This document shows, piece by piece, positions 1 to 8,720 of a DNA stretch of 64,000 nucleotides. The stretch comes from Lysobacter_L cavernae (GTDB lineage: Bacteria; Pseudomonadota; Gammaproteobacteria; Xanthomonadales; Xanthomonadaceae), in assembly GCF_042648505.1 (NCBI RefSeq), contig NZ_JBHRXK010000003.1, positions 248,001 through 312,000 of the forward strand, in the 5' to 3' direction. Both the position numbers and the translations under genes were made by a program. Numbering within the stretch: position 1 is the stretch's first letter; each line of letters begins with the position of its first letter. The notes under the pieces are model-generated. The model worked only from the letters and a program-made list of their open reading frames with translations. It ran no database searches and was not told the DNA's origin.

Positions 1-2
1 CC

Positions 3-1244
3 ACGGCGGCCGTGGCATCAGTCGCACCGCAGGTGACCGCCGGTGCGTCGCCGGCGGTCACCGAGGTGCCTGGGGTGCTGCCATCACTGCTGCCCGATCG
101 CGAGTCGGTCGCCGATCCTTCTTCGGCGGCATCGCGTGTCGACAACAGCGCCTCGCCGACCGACCCCGAACTGAAAGGCTTTTTCGCCATTCCCGGCACC
201 GAATCCATGATCCGCATCGGTGGCTATGCCAAGCTCGATGCGATCTACGACTCGCGCAAGCTGGGTGACCAGGACCAGTTCATCACCGCGGCCATCCCGG
301 TGTCGTCGGCACCCGGCAGCGACGTCACCAACTTCAACCTGCACGCCAAGCAGACGCGTTTCAGTTTCGAGGCGCGTCGGCAGCTCCCTCGCGGCAACCT
401 GCGCTTCTATCTGGAAAACGACTTCTTCGGCGGCAGCGACGGCTACGAATTCCGCCTGCGCCACGCCTACGGCCAGCTTGGCAATACCTATGCCGGTTAT
501 GGCTATTCGATGTTCATGGACGCCGATGCACTGCCGGACACCCTCGACTTCGAAGGCCCGGGCAGTGCGCCGTACCTGCTGGTCGCGGGCATCCATCACA
601 GCTTCGAGTTTGGCAAGGGCAACAGCCTGACCCTGGCGGTCGAAAATCCGGAAACGCAGATCGCTGCCGCCGAAGACGAAACCAGCACCAACCGCATGCC
701 CGACGTGGCCGCCACGGCGCGCATCGAGCGCGACTGGGGGCATCTGCAGCTGAGTGGCCTGCTGCGCCGCTTGAGCTACATCAAGGACGACAGCAAGCGC
801 CATGACTATGCAGGCGGCGTGTCGTTCACCGGTTCCGCCGCGGCCGGCGAGCAGGACCTGCTGCTGTTCGGCGCCAACTGGGGCGAAGGCATCGCCCGCT
901 ACATCGCTGATATCGGCGGCTCCGGTCTGGACGCTGCGATCGATGCCAACGGCGACCTGCGGGCGCTTACCAGTTATGGCGGTTTCTTCGGCTACACCCA
1001 TTACTGGAACCAGGAGTGGCGCTCCAACCTGGTCTACGGCTACCTGCACCTGGACGACGAGGTGTTCCTGTCGGCCGACACCTTCCGCCGCAGCCAGTAC
1101 GGCGCGCTCAACCTGATCTGGAGCCCGGCGCCGTCGTGGACGATGGGCATGGAGCTGCTCTACGGCCAATACCAGCAGCAGGACGGCCGCGACGGCGACG
1201 CGCTGCGCCTGCAGGGCAGCCTGCAATACAACTTCATCAAGTAG
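3..1244 (+). CDS. DcaP-like outer-membrane porin (5' partial)
   Basis: The reading frame is open to the left edge of the window, so the real start and signal peptide lie outside; the first internal start is a GTG at 12. After a low-complexity Ala/Pro/Ser stretch comes the segment GFFAIPGTESMIRIGGYAKLDAIYD, the typical entry into the beta-barrel of DcaP-family trimeric porins (recognised from memory). The remainder is alternating aromatic/polar barrel strands, and the protein ends in Phe-Ile-Lys. DcaP porins pass small, often anionic organic molecules through the outer membrane. It lies 69 nt before an amino-acid antiporter on the same strand, which suggests a shared function in small-molecule exchange. 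The substrate cannot be told from sequence. Confidence 0.8.
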   Translation, partial: TAAVASVAPQVTAGASPAVTEVPGVLPSLLPDRESVADPSSAASRVDNSASPTDPELKGFFAIPGTESMIRIGGYAKLDAIYDSRKLGDQDQFITAAIPVSSAPGSDVTNFNLHAKQTRFSFEARRQLPRGNLRFYLENDFFGGSDGYEFRLRHAYGQLGNTYAGYGYSMFMDADALPDTLDFEGPGSAPYLLVAGIHHSFEFGKGNSLTLAVENPETQIAAAEDETSTNRMPDVAATARIERDWGHLQLSGLLRRLSYIKDDSKRHDYAGGVSFTGSAAAGEQDLLLFGANWGEGIARYIADIGGSGLDAAIDANGDLRALTSYGGFFGYTHYWNQEWRSNLVYGYLHLDDEVFLSADTFRRSQYGALNLIWSPAPSWTMGMELLYGQYQQQDGRDGDALRLQGSLQYNFIK

Positions 1245-1298
1245 CCATATCGCGGCCCGCGTCCGCAGACCGCTGGAACGAACGCCTCCCACCGTTTT

Positions 1299-1304
1299 CA
1301 GGAG
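1299..1304 (+). promoter_or_regulatory. Ribosome binding site of the first antiporter
   Basis: The purine-rich sequence AGGAGA, within TTTTCAGGAGATCGC, sits 9 nt before the ATG at 1314 and supports that start. Confidence 0.6.
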
Positions 1305-1313
1305 ATCGCAGTC

Positions 1314-2636
1314 ATGGCGCAACAAGGCAAGAAAATCGGCGTGGTAGCAGCCACGTTCCTGGTCGCCGGCAACATGATGGGATCGGGCGTGTTCCTGCTG
1401 CCGTCGAGCCTGGCCAAGATCGGTACCGCCTCGATCTGGGGCTGGTTGATCACCACCGCCGGCGCGTTGTTGCTGGCGTTCGTGTTCGCCAAGCTTGGCA
1501 AGCTCGCGCCCAAGGCCGGTGGCCCCTATGCCTACGCGCGCGACTCGTTCGGTCCGTACATGGGCTTCCAGACCAATACCATTTACTGGTTTGCCAACTG
1601 GATCGGCAACGTCGCCATCCCGATCGCGGCGGTAGGTTATTTCAGCTATTTCATCCCGGCGCTGTCGGAACCCTGGGTCCGCTGCATCGCGGTGCTCGCC
1701 CTGATCTGGCTGCTGACCTTCGCCAACGTGATCGGTCCGCATTTTGTCACCAAGGTCCAGACGGTGACGACCAGCTTCGCGCTGATACCGATCCTGGGCA
1801 TCGCGGTTTTCGGCTGGTTCTTCTTCAAGCCGGAGGTCTTCGAAGGCGCCTACAACGTGTCCGGCCAGTCGAACTTCGGCGCGATCTCCAGCGCGGCGGC
1901 GTTGACCTTGTGGGCCTTCATCGGTGTCGAGTCGGCATCGGTCACCGCCGGCGTGGTCGAGAACCCGGAGAAGAACGTCGCCCGCGCAACACTGGCCGGC
2001 GTGGCCTTGGCCGCGGTGTGCTACATCGCCAGTTCGGCGGTGATCATGGGCATGGTGCCCAACGCTGACCTGCAGCACTCCGATGCGCCGTTCGCGCTGG
2101 CTGCCGCCAACGCCGTCGGTGGTTGGGGCGGTGCGGTGGTCAGCCTGTGCGCGACCATCGGCGCCGCCGGTTCGCTGGGTGGCTGGATCCTGCTGACCGC
2201 GCAGAGCGCCAAGGCCGCGGCCGACGACGACCTGTTCCCGGCGGTGTTCCGCAAGGCCAATGCCGATGACGTTCCGGTCAAGGGCATCCTGATCGTGGCT
2301 GTGCTGATGTCGATCGCGGTATTGATCACGGCCAGTTCGGAGACGGCCTCGGCGCAGTTCGACGTGATCACCTCGGCGGCGGTGATCCTGACCGTGCTGC
2401 CTTACATCTACTCGGCGGTGGCCTGCTACTTCGTGGTCGAGGAGTCGCACACCATGGTCCACACCGGTGCGTTCTGGGTGCTGACCAGCGTCACGGTGGT
2501 TTATTGCCTGTGGGCGATCTTCGGTTCGAGCGGCGCGATCGTGAAGTACGCGTTCCTGTTCGTGCTGTTCATCACCGTGTTCTATCCGTTCTTCAGTGAG
2601 CAGCGTCGCCAGGCGCGCCGGCTCAAGAAAGCGTGA
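1314..2636 (+). CDS. AdiC-type amino acid/polyamine antiporter (APC family), copy 1
   Basis: A 440-residue inner-membrane protein with about 12 membrane helices. The start GNMMGSGVFLLP and the motifs AGGPYAYARDSFGP, LWAFIGVESASV and GSLGGWILL line up with the arginine/agmatine antiporter AdiC, including the substrate-contacting Tyr of TNxxYW and the Trp residues of TM6 and TM8 (compared from memory). Such proteins swap an external amino acid for the internal decarboxylated amine. The next gene encodes a matching decarboxylase, which supports that role. The residue at the AdiC Cys97 position is Asn (FANWIGN), so the cargo may differ: arginine/agmatine, lysine/cadaverine and ornithine/putrescine are all possible. 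It is a paralogue of the antiporter at 5986-7332. A strong terminator-like hairpin follows. Confidence 0.85.
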   Translation: MAQQGKKIGVVAATFLVAGNMMGSGVFLLPSSLAKIGTASIWGWLITTAGALLLAFVFAKLGKLAPKAGGPYAYARDSFGPYMGFQTNTIYWFANWIGNVAIPIAAVGYFSYFIPALSEPWVRCIAVLALIWLLTFANVIGPHFVTKVQTVTTSFALIPILGIAVFGWFFFKPEVFEGAYNVSGQSNFGAISSAAALTLWAFIGVESASVTAGVVENPEKNVARATLAGVALAAVCYIASSAVIMGMVPNADLQHSDAPFALAAANAVGGWGGAVVSLCATIGAAGSLGGWILLTAQSAKAAADDDLFPAVFRKANADDVPVKGILIVAVLMSIAVLITASSETASAQFDVITSAAVILTVLPYIYSAVACYFVVEESHTMVHTGAFWVLTSVTVVYCLWAIFGSSGAIVKYAFLFVLFITVFYPFFSEQRRQARRLKKA

Positions 2637-2644
2637 CGCCTCCG

Positions 2645-2690
2645 GCCCGGCCGCCGAACCCTCCCAATTTTCCTCTGGCGGCCGGGCTTT
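2645..2690 (+). terminator. Strong hairpin between antiporter and decarboxylase
   Basis: GCCCGGCCGCC at 2645-2655 is perfectly complementary to GGCGGCCGGGC at 2677-2687. The loop is 21 nt and a short T-rich tail (TTTCACTTT) follows. It looks like a Rho-independent terminator or attenuator that lowers readthrough from the antiporter into the decarboxylase gene. Confidence 0.7.
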
Positions 2691-2710
2691 CACTTTCGTG
2701 TGAAGTTTCA

Positions 2711-2716
2711 AAGGAG
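2711..2716 (+). promoter_or_regulatory. Shine-Dalgarno fixing the decarboxylase start
   Basis: AAGGAG lies 7 nt upstream of the ATG at 2724. It rules out the longer reading that would begin at the GTG at 2700, which is upstream of this site. Confidence 0.8.
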
Positions 2717-2723
2717 TTCCCCC

Positions 2724-5012
2724 ATGTACTACAAGGCACTCGACTACCCGATCGTCGTCATCGATGCGGATTACGACTCCCCCCGCATTGGCGGCATCCT
2801 GATCCGAGCGTTGGCCGATGAGTTGCGTGCGCAGAACCATCGCGTTCTCAGCGGCCTGACCCTGGACGATGCCCGTGCAGGCGCACGCACCTACGTCGCC
2901 GCCTCGGCAGTGCTGATATCGATCGATGGCACCGAGAACGAGCCGCAACAGTTCCAGAAACTATTCGCGTTCCTGCAGGAACAGTCGGCGCGGCGTGCCA
3001 ACCTGCCGGTGTTCCTGTACGGCGAGCGCCGCACGATCGAGCAGGTGCCGAGCAAGCTGCTCAAGTTCGTGCACGGCTACATCTTCCTGTTCGAGGACAC
3101 CAAGAGCTTCATCGCCCGCCAGGTGATGCGCGCTGCCGACGAGTACATGCAGCAACTGCTGCCGCCGTTCTTCAAGGCGCTGATCAAGCACGCGGCCGAG
3201 TCGAACTACTCCTGGCATACGCCCGGCCATGCCGGCGGCGTGGCCTTCACCAAGTCGGCGGTCGGTCGCGCGTTCCATCAGTTCTATGGTGAAAATACGC
3301 TGCGCAGCGACCTGTCGATATCGGTGCCGGAACTGGGCTCGCTGCTCGACCACAGCGGCCCGATCAAGGCCGCCGAAGCCGAGGCCGCGCAGAACTTCGG
3401 TGCCGACCACACCTTCTTCGTCACCAACGGCACCTCGACCGCCAACAAGATCGTCTGGCACGGCACGGTCGGGCGCGGCGACGTGGTGTTCGTCGACCGC
3501 AATTGCCACAAGTCGCTGCTGCATGCGCTGGTCATGACCGGCGGCGTACCGGTGTACTTCACCCCCAGTCGCAACGCCCACGGCATCATTGGTCCGATCA
3601 GCCTGGACCAGTTCTCGCCCGAGGCGCTGCAGGCCCGGATCGACGCCAATCCGCTGGCAAGCAAGGCGCATAAGAAAGGCGCCAAGCCGCGGATCGCGGT
3701 GGTCACCAACTCGACCTACGACGGTCTTTGCTACAACGCCGAAACGATCGCCCACAACATCGGCAACGCGGTCGATTTCCTGCATTTCGACGAAGCCTGG
3801 TACGCCTACGCCGCCTTCCATCCGTTCTACGAGAACCATTACGGCATGGCCAAGGGCAAGCCGCGCGAGCAGGAGGCCATCATCTTCGCCACCCATTCGA
3901 CGCACAAGCTGCTGGCGGCGTTCTCGCAGGCCTCGATGATCCATGCGCGCGACAGCCGCACGCGCTCGCTTGACGCGGAGCGCTTCAATGAATCGTTCAT
4001 GATGCACACCTCGACCAGTCCGCTGTACAGCGTGATTGCCTCGTGCGACATCGCCTCGAAGATGATGGAGGGCGCGGCCGGGCAGTCGCTGGTGCAGGAG
4101 ATGCAGGACGAGGCGATCGCATTCCGCCGCGCAATGGCCCATGTCGAGAGTGAACTGGGTCGCGACGACTGGTGGTTCAAGGTATGGCAGCCCGATCGCG
4201 TCACCGCGGCGCTCGATGGCGGCCAGAGCATGGCGCCGGTGGTGGCCAAGCAGCCTGACTGGTACCTGCGGCCGAACGCCGCCTGGCACGGCTTCGGCGA
4301 TCTCGCCGACGACTACGTGCTGATCGATCCGATCAAGGTCACCCTGGTCACGCCGGGCCTGTCGATGGACGGCGAGATGCACAAAACCGGCATCCCGGCG
4401 GCGGTGCTCAGCAAGTTCCTGTGGACGCGCGGCATCGTGGTCGAGAAGACCAACCTGTATTCGTTCCTGATCCTGTTCTCGATGGGCATCACCAAGGGCA
4501 AGTGGAGCACGCTGGTGACCGAGCTGATGGGCTTCAAGCAGCTCTACGACCGCAATGCACCGCTGAGCCAGGCCCTGCCGGAGCTGGCCGAGGACAACCC
4601 GCAGGCCTATGCCGATACCGGCCTGCGCGACTTGTGCGACGGTCTGCATGCATTCAATGCCGAATACCGCGTGGCCCAGGTGATGCGCGAGATGTACGTC
4701 GATCTGCCCGAGCCGGTGATGACGCCGGCCGAAGCCTACGATCATCTGGTGCGCGGCCAGGTCGAGCGGGTCCGCATCGACGAGCTCAGCGGCCGCATCG
4801 CCGCGACCATGCTGGTGCCGTACCCGCCGGGCATCCCGACCATCATGCCCGGCGAGCGTTTCGGCGATCAGAAGGAGCCGATCATCGAGTCACTGCGCAT
4901 CGCCAAGGCGCAGAACGAGCGCTTCCCCGGCTTCGAGTCGGACGTGCACGGCCTGATCGTCGAGCGCGACGCGAAGGGCCCGCGTTACGTGGTCGAGGTG
5001 CTCAAGGTCTGA
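2724..5012 (+). CDS. Large PLP-dependent Orn/Lys/Arg decarboxylase (LdcA/AdiA class)
   Basis: A 762-residue cytoplasmic fold-type-I decarboxylase, the normal length for the inducible lysine/arginine/ornithine decarboxylases. Residues 1-130 form the flavodoxin-like wing domain. The PLP domain carries SNYSWHTPGHAGG near 160 and VDRNCHKS near 257. HFDEAW (Asp356 should pair with the pyridine nitrogen) and THSTHK with Lys395, the Schiff-base lysine, follow. Stretches such as FGENTLRSDLS-like, MTGxxPxYxTPxRNxxGIIGPI and LYSFLxLFSMGITKGKWSTL resemble Pseudomonas LdcA (lysine decarboxylase) more than E. coli AdiA from memory, so lysine is a serious candidate substrate. The reaction consumes a proton and makes CO2 and a diamine or agmatine. 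AdiC-type antiporter genes lie on both sides. Confidence 0.9.
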   Translation: MYYKALDYPIVVIDADYDSPRIGGILIRALADELRAQNHRVLSGLTLDDARAGARTYVAASAVLISIDGTENEPQQFQKLFAFLQEQSARRANLPVFLYGERRTIEQVPSKLLKFVHGYIFLFEDTKSFIARQVMRAADEYMQQLLPPFFKALIKHAAESNYSWHTPGHAGGVAFTKSAVGRAFHQFYGENTLRSDLSISVPELGSLLDHSGPIKAAEAEAAQNFGADHTFFVTNGTSTANKIVWHGTVGRGDVVFVDRNCHKSLLHALVMTGGVPVYFTPSRNAHGIIGPISLDQFSPEALQARIDANPLASKAHKKGAKPRIAVVTNSTYDGLCYNAETIAHNIGNAVDFLHFDEAWYAYAAFHPFYENHYGMAKGKPREQEAIIFATHSTHKLLAAFSQASMIHARDSRTRSLDAERFNESFMMHTSTSPLYSVIASCDIASKMMEGAAGQSLVQEMQDEAIAFRRAMAHVESELGRDDWWFKVWQPDRVTAALDGGQSMAPVVAKQPDWYLRPNAAWHGFGDLADDYVLIDPIKVTLVTPGLSMDGEMHKTGIPAAVLSKFLWTRGIVVEKTNLYSFLILFSMGITKGKWSTLVTELMGFKQLYDRNAPLSQALPELAEDNPQAYADTGLRDLCDGLHAFNAEYRVAQVMREMYVDLPEPVMTPAEAYDHLVRGQVERVRIDELSGRIAATMLVPYPPGIPTIMPGERFGDQKEPIIESLRIAKAQNERFPGFESDVHGLIVERDAKGPRYVVEVLKV

Positions 5013-5080
5013 TGCGGCCGAGCGGTGGCCGCCTGCGGGCGGCCTGCCGCGTCTGTAAGGCAGAGGGGATACCACACGGC

Positions 5081-5989
5081 ATGCAGATGGACACGAAGCG
5101 CGAGCAGGGGCTGCTGAAGCTGTCGATCGCGGTGACGCTGCTGGTCGGTGTGATCGGCGTTGCCAGTGGCCTGCTGATCGGTTCGCAGGCGATCGTGTTC
5201 GACGGCATGTACAGCCTGGTCGACGTGGTGCTGACGGTTGCCGCGCTGGCGGTGTCGCGGCTGGTCGCGCGCGAGGGCAGCCACCGTTTCCAGTACGGCT
5301 ACTGGCACCTGGAGCCGATGGTGGAGGCCTTTGGCGGGGCGATACTGGCATTGGCCTGTGTCTATGCGGCGGTCAACGCGGTTGACGGTCTGTTGAGCGG
5401 TGGCCATGAGGTTTCCTACGACTTCGGCGCGGCCTGGGCCGCGGTGCTGAGCGCGGTCGGCCTGGCCATGGCGGTGTACATGAAGCGGCGGTCACGCGAG
5501 CTGCAGTCGGGCCTGCTCGCGCTGGATGCGCGCAGCTGGCTGGTCAGTGGATTGCTCAGCCTGGCGCTGCTGGTGGGCTTCGTGATCGCAGTGGCGATCG
5601 AAGGCTCGGCGTGGTCGGCGTGGGTGCCCTATGTCGACTCGGCGGTGTTGCTGGTGATCGCCCTGGCGATGCTGCCGGTGCCGGTGGCGGCGATGTGGGG
5701 GCCGATGCGCGAGGTACTGCAGGTCGCACCCGACGAGCTCGACCGCAAGGTGCAGGCCGTGATGGACGCGGTGATCGCCGAGCGCGGCTTCCTTGAATAC
5801 ACCAGCCACGTCGCCAAGATCGGTCGCGCCCGCTTCGTCGAAATCCACATCTTGGTGCCGCCGGATTACCACATCGGATCGATCGCCAACGCCGATGCCA
5901 TCCGCGACGACATCGCCCATCGCCTCGGCGCGCACGGCCCGCAGTTCTGGCTGACCGTCGACTTCACCGCCGACCGGGCCTGGACATGA
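5081..5989 (+). CDS. Cation diffusion facilitator (CDF)-type transporter with atypical metal site
   Basis: A 302-residue membrane protein with about five or six helices and a C-terminal cytoplasmic ferredoxin-like domain (KVQAVMDAV...FVEIHILVPPD), as in CDF metal/H+ antiporters. In TM2 the canonical [H/D]xxxD ligand pair reads Tyr44-x3-Asp48 within FDGMYSLVD. In TM5 it reads Asp149-x3-Trp153 within LDARSW. One or both usual ligands are therefore changed, so zinc transport should not be assumed. ATG 5081 (or 5087) is chosen from homology to family starts. An alternative ATG at 5012 overlaps the decarboxylase stop as TGATG and would add 23 residues. The gene overlaps the next by 4 nt (ATGA), so the two are co-translated. 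Confidence 0.8.
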   Translation: MQMDTKREQGLLKLSIAVTLLVGVIGVASGLLIGSQAIVFDGMYSLVDVVLTVAALAVSRLVAREGSHRFQYGYWHLEPMVEAFGGAILALACVYAAVNAVDGLLSGGHEVSYDFGAAWAAVLSAVGLAMAVYMKRRSRELQSGLLALDARSWLVSGLLSLALLVGFVIAVAIEGSAWSAWVPYVDSAVLLVIALAMLPVPVAAMWGPMREVLQVAPDELDRKVQAVMDAVIAERGFLEYTSHVAKIGRARFVEIHILVPPDYHIGSIANADAIRDDIAHRLGAHGPQFWLTVDFTADRAWT

Positions 5990-7332
5990 GCGCCGCCGCG
6001 CCGCGCAAGCTCGGTCTGGCCATGGCGACCATGCTGGTCGCCGGCAACATGATCGGCACCGGCGTGTTCCTGCTGCCGGCCAACCTGGCCACGGTCGGCA
6101 GCATCTCGCTGTTCGGCTGGATCGTCGCCACCACCGGCGCGGTCGCACTGGGCCTGGTGTTCGCGCGGCTCGGCCAGCTCGATCCGCAACCCGGTGGGCC
6201 GTACGCGTACGCGCGTGACACCTTCGGCCCGTACATCGGGTTTGCCAGCAACTACTCGTACTGGTTCGGCAACTGGATCGGCAACATCGCGATCGCGCTG
6301 GTGGTGACTGGCTACCTCAGCCGGCTGGTGCCGGGCCTGGACGGGCCGTATGCACGGGTGCTGTTCACGCTGCTGGTGATCTGGGTGTTGACCCTGGCCA
6401 ACGCACGCGGCGCACGCTGGGTCGGCGCGCTGGAGGCCTGGACGCTGTCGCTGGCCTTGATCCCGATCCTGTTCATCGCCGTCGCCGGCTGGTGGTGGTT
6501 CGACCCGGCGCTGTTCCGTGCCGGCTGGAACGTCAGCGGCCTGGGCGACTTCGATGCAATTTCGCGCAGCGCCTCGATCGCGTTGTGGGCGTTCATGGGC
6601 GTGGAGAGTGCGTCGGTGTCGGCCGGGGTGATCGACAACCCGCGCCGCAATATCCCGCTGGCGACGCTGCTGGGCCTGGCCGTATCGGCGGTGGTCTACG
6701 TCGCCTGCTCGACGGTGATCATGGGCATGCTGCCGATGGAGACGCTGAAGAACTCCTCGGCGCCGTTCGCCGAGGCCGGCCGCATCATGATCGGCGAGTG
6801 GGGCGTGTGGATCGTCGGCCTCTGCGCCGTGCTCAAGTCGGTGGGCGCGCTCGGCGGCTGGATGCTATTGGTCGGACAGTCGGCACAGGCGGCGGCGAAA
6901 GACGGGTTGTTCCCGCGCGTGTTCGGCCGCCTCAACCGCCACGGCATGCCCGGTGCAGGTCTGATCATCGTCGCGGTGCTGATGAGTGCGGTGTTGCTGG
7001 TGACGGTCTCGCCGACGCTGGCCGGGCAGTTCGACCAACTCACCAACATTGCGGTGCTGCTGACCATTCCGCCGTACCTGTTCTCGGCGGTGACGCTGTG
7101 GCGGGTGAGTCTGGACCGCGGAGAGTGCGGCGGCCTGCGCTGGGGCAGTTTTCTCGCCGGCGGTGCCGCCACGGTCTATTGCCTGTGGGCGTTGATCGGC
7201 GCCGAGCCCAGTCTGCTGGCGCATGCGGTGGTCCTGCTGCTGCTCAGCGCGCCGCTGTACCCGTTCTTCATGCAGCGGGTGCGAACGGTGGTGCAACCAC
7301 GCCCGCCGGCGGACGATGGGGTTTCTCCATGA
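5986..7332 (+). CDS. AdiC-type amino acid/polyamine antiporter (APC family), copy 2
   Basis: A 448-residue, roughly 12-helix paralogue of the protein at 1314-2636. It has the same landmarks: GNMIGTGVFLLP, PGGPYAYARDTFGP, LWAFMGVESASV and GALGGWMLL. The GSG of copy 1 is GTG here and the AdiC Ala96 position is Gly (YWFGNWIGN), so substrate preference may differ from copy 1. It overlaps the CDF gene by 4 nt upstream and the TolC-like gene by 4 nt downstream, placing it inside an operon with an exporter. Likely role: uptake of the amino-acid substrate in exchange for the amine made by the adjacent decarboxylase. A second, independent exchanger specificity is also possible. Confidence 0.85.
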   Translation: MSAAAPRKLGLAMATMLVAGNMIGTGVFLLPANLATVGSISLFGWIVATTGAVALGLVFARLGQLDPQPGGPYAYARDTFGPYIGFASNYSYWFGNWIGNIAIALVVTGYLSRLVPGLDGPYARVLFTLLVIWVLTLANARGARWVGALEAWTLSLALIPILFIAVAGWWWFDPALFRAGWNVSGLGDFDAISRSASIALWAFMGVESASVSAGVIDNPRRNIPLATLLGLAVSAVVYVACSTVIMGMLPMETLKNSSAPFAEAGRIMIGEWGVWIVGLCAVLKSVGALGGWMLLVGQSAQAAAKDGLFPRVFGRLNRHGMPGAGLIIVAVLMSAVLLVTVSPTLAGQFDQLTNIAVLLTIPPYLFSAVTLWRVSLDRGECGGLRWGSFLAGGAATVYCLWALIGAEPSLLAHAVVLLLLSAPLYPFFMQRVRTVVQPRPPADDGVSP

Positions 7333-8720
7333 CCTGTTCACGGGCTTGCACCCTGCTCGGATGTTGCCTCGCCGTGGCGTGGCCCGTCTTCGCCCAGGAA
7401 CCGCTGAGCTTCGACGACGCGCTGCTGCGTTTGCAGCAACGCAACGAAAAACTGGCGGCGGCGGGTCACGCGGTCGACCAGGCCCGCGCCGAGGCCGGGG
7501 TCGCCCGCAGCCGGCGCTGGCCGACGCTGAACGTGGAAGCGCAGGCACTGCGTTGGGACGACCCGCTGGTGCTGGAGTTCAGCGACACCCAAATCTCGCT
7601 GCCCGATCTGCCGATCGCATTGCCGCCGCTGCCGCTGCCGACCACGCGTCTGGAGATCGACAGGCAGGACTACCGCAGCGTGCTGGCCACGGCCAAGCAG
7701 CCGCTTTACGCCGGCGGCCGCATCCAGGCCGGCATCCGCGCGGCCGATGCGGCGGTGGCCGCCGCGCAAGCGCAGCAACTGGGCGAGCAGGGCGGGTTGA
7801 TGCTGGAACTGGTGCAGCGTTATTTCGGCCAGCGCCTGGCCGATCAGGCGGTGCTGGTGCGGCAGGCCACGCGCGACAGCCTCGGCCGCCACCTCGACGA
7901 CGCACGCAAGCTCGAACGCGAAGGGCAAATCGCCCGCGCCGAACGCCTGCGTGCCGAAGTCGCGTGGGCCGAAGCCCAGCGCGAACTCGGCGATGCACAA
8001 CGACAGGCCGAGATGGCGCGCTCGGCGCTGGCGGTATTGCTGGCGAGCGAACAGGGCTTCGATCCGAGCACGCCGATCCCGCAGGCACCGGCGCCGCAAT
8101 CTCTGGCCCAGCTCAAGCAGCGTGCGCTGGAGAGCAACCCGCAGCTGACCCGCGTCGCCCAGGAGCGGGTGCGTGCCGAACAGGGCGTGCGCGCCGTGCG
8201 TGGCGAGTTCGCCCCGACTATCGGCCTGCTGGCGTTGAGCCGTCTCTACAGTCGCGACCCGATTCTGCAGGAGCCGGACTGGGCGATCGGCGTGAGTCTG
8301 GACTGGCCGCTGTTCGACGGCTTCCAGCGCAACCACAAATTGCAGGGCGCACGTGCCCAGCTCGATCGGGTCGAGTCGTTGCAGGCCGCCGGACGCCGTG
8401 ATGTCGAGCTGCTGGTCGAGCAGCGCCATCAACAGCTGCTCAACGCGCACGAGCAACTGCAGTCGTACCAGACCACGCGCGCCCTGGCCGAGGAGAGCCT
8501 GCGCGCGCAACGCATCGCCTTTGCCGAAGGCTTCGCCACCTCGCTGGATGTCGTCGATGCCGAGCTGGCCCTGTCGCGCCTGCGCCTGGGCATCCTGTCG
8601 ACCCGCTACCAGGCGGTGGTGGCGCAGGCGGGCCTGTACGAGGCCAGCGGCGAGAGCGGGCGCATCCGTGAATTCGTCAGGGCGGCACCGGCCGCCGAGG
8701 GAGATGGGGATGTCCACTGA
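7329..8720 (+). CDS. TolC-family outer-membrane efflux channel
   Basis: A 463-residue protein with an N-terminal signal sequence ending near VFAQEP. A Cys pair in LLGCC could alternatively be a lipobox. It carries two repeats of the TolC fold: the start LSFDDALLRLQQRNEKL, periplasmic coiled-coil helices rich in Ala/Gln/Glu/Arg, and strands such as ATAKQPLYAGGR and WAIGVSLDWPLFDGFQR. The P-L-x-x-G-x motif appears once in each half, as expected. It forms the outer-membrane duct of tripartite exporters. Start ATG 7329 overlaps the antiporter stop (ATGA), and the next gene, a periplasmic adaptor, overlaps its 3' end by 11 nt. Confidence 0.9.
   Translation: MTCSRACTLLGCCLAVAWPVFAQEPLSFDDALLRLQQRNEKLAAAGHAVDQARAEAGVARSRRWPTLNVEAQALRWDDPLVLEFSDTQISLPDLPIALPPLPLPTTRLEIDRQDYRSVLATAKQPLYAGGRIQAGIRAADAAVAAAQAQQLGEQGGLMLELVQRYFGQRLADQAVLVRQATRDSLGRHLDDARKLEREGQIARAERLRAEVAWAEAQRELGDAQRQAEMARSALAVLLASEQGFDPSTPIPQAPAPQSLAQLKQRALESNPQLTRVAQERVRAEQGVRAVRGEFAPTIGLLALSRLYSRDPILQEPDWAIGVSLDWPLFDGFQRNHKLQGARAQLDRVESLQAAGRRDVELLVEQRHQQLLNAHEQLQSYQTTRALAEESLRAQRIAFAEGFATSLDVVDAELALSRLRLGILSTRYQAVVAQAGLYEASGESGRIREFVRAAPAAEGDGDVH

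Noticed and set aside
84..2948. Very long minus-strand open frame (about 950 codons)
   Set aside because: It is an antisense shadow of the DcaP-like porin and antiporter genes. Its translation is low-complexity, rich in Arg/Gly/His, with no domain or signal.
2961..4745. Minus-strand open frame opposite the decarboxylase
   Set aside because: It is antisense to a well-supported enzyme and has no recognisable motif.
5012..5080. TGATG start for the CDF gene
   Set aside because: Translational coupling is attractive, but the added 23 residues are basic and Cys-rich, unlike family N-termini. It is kept only as an alternative.
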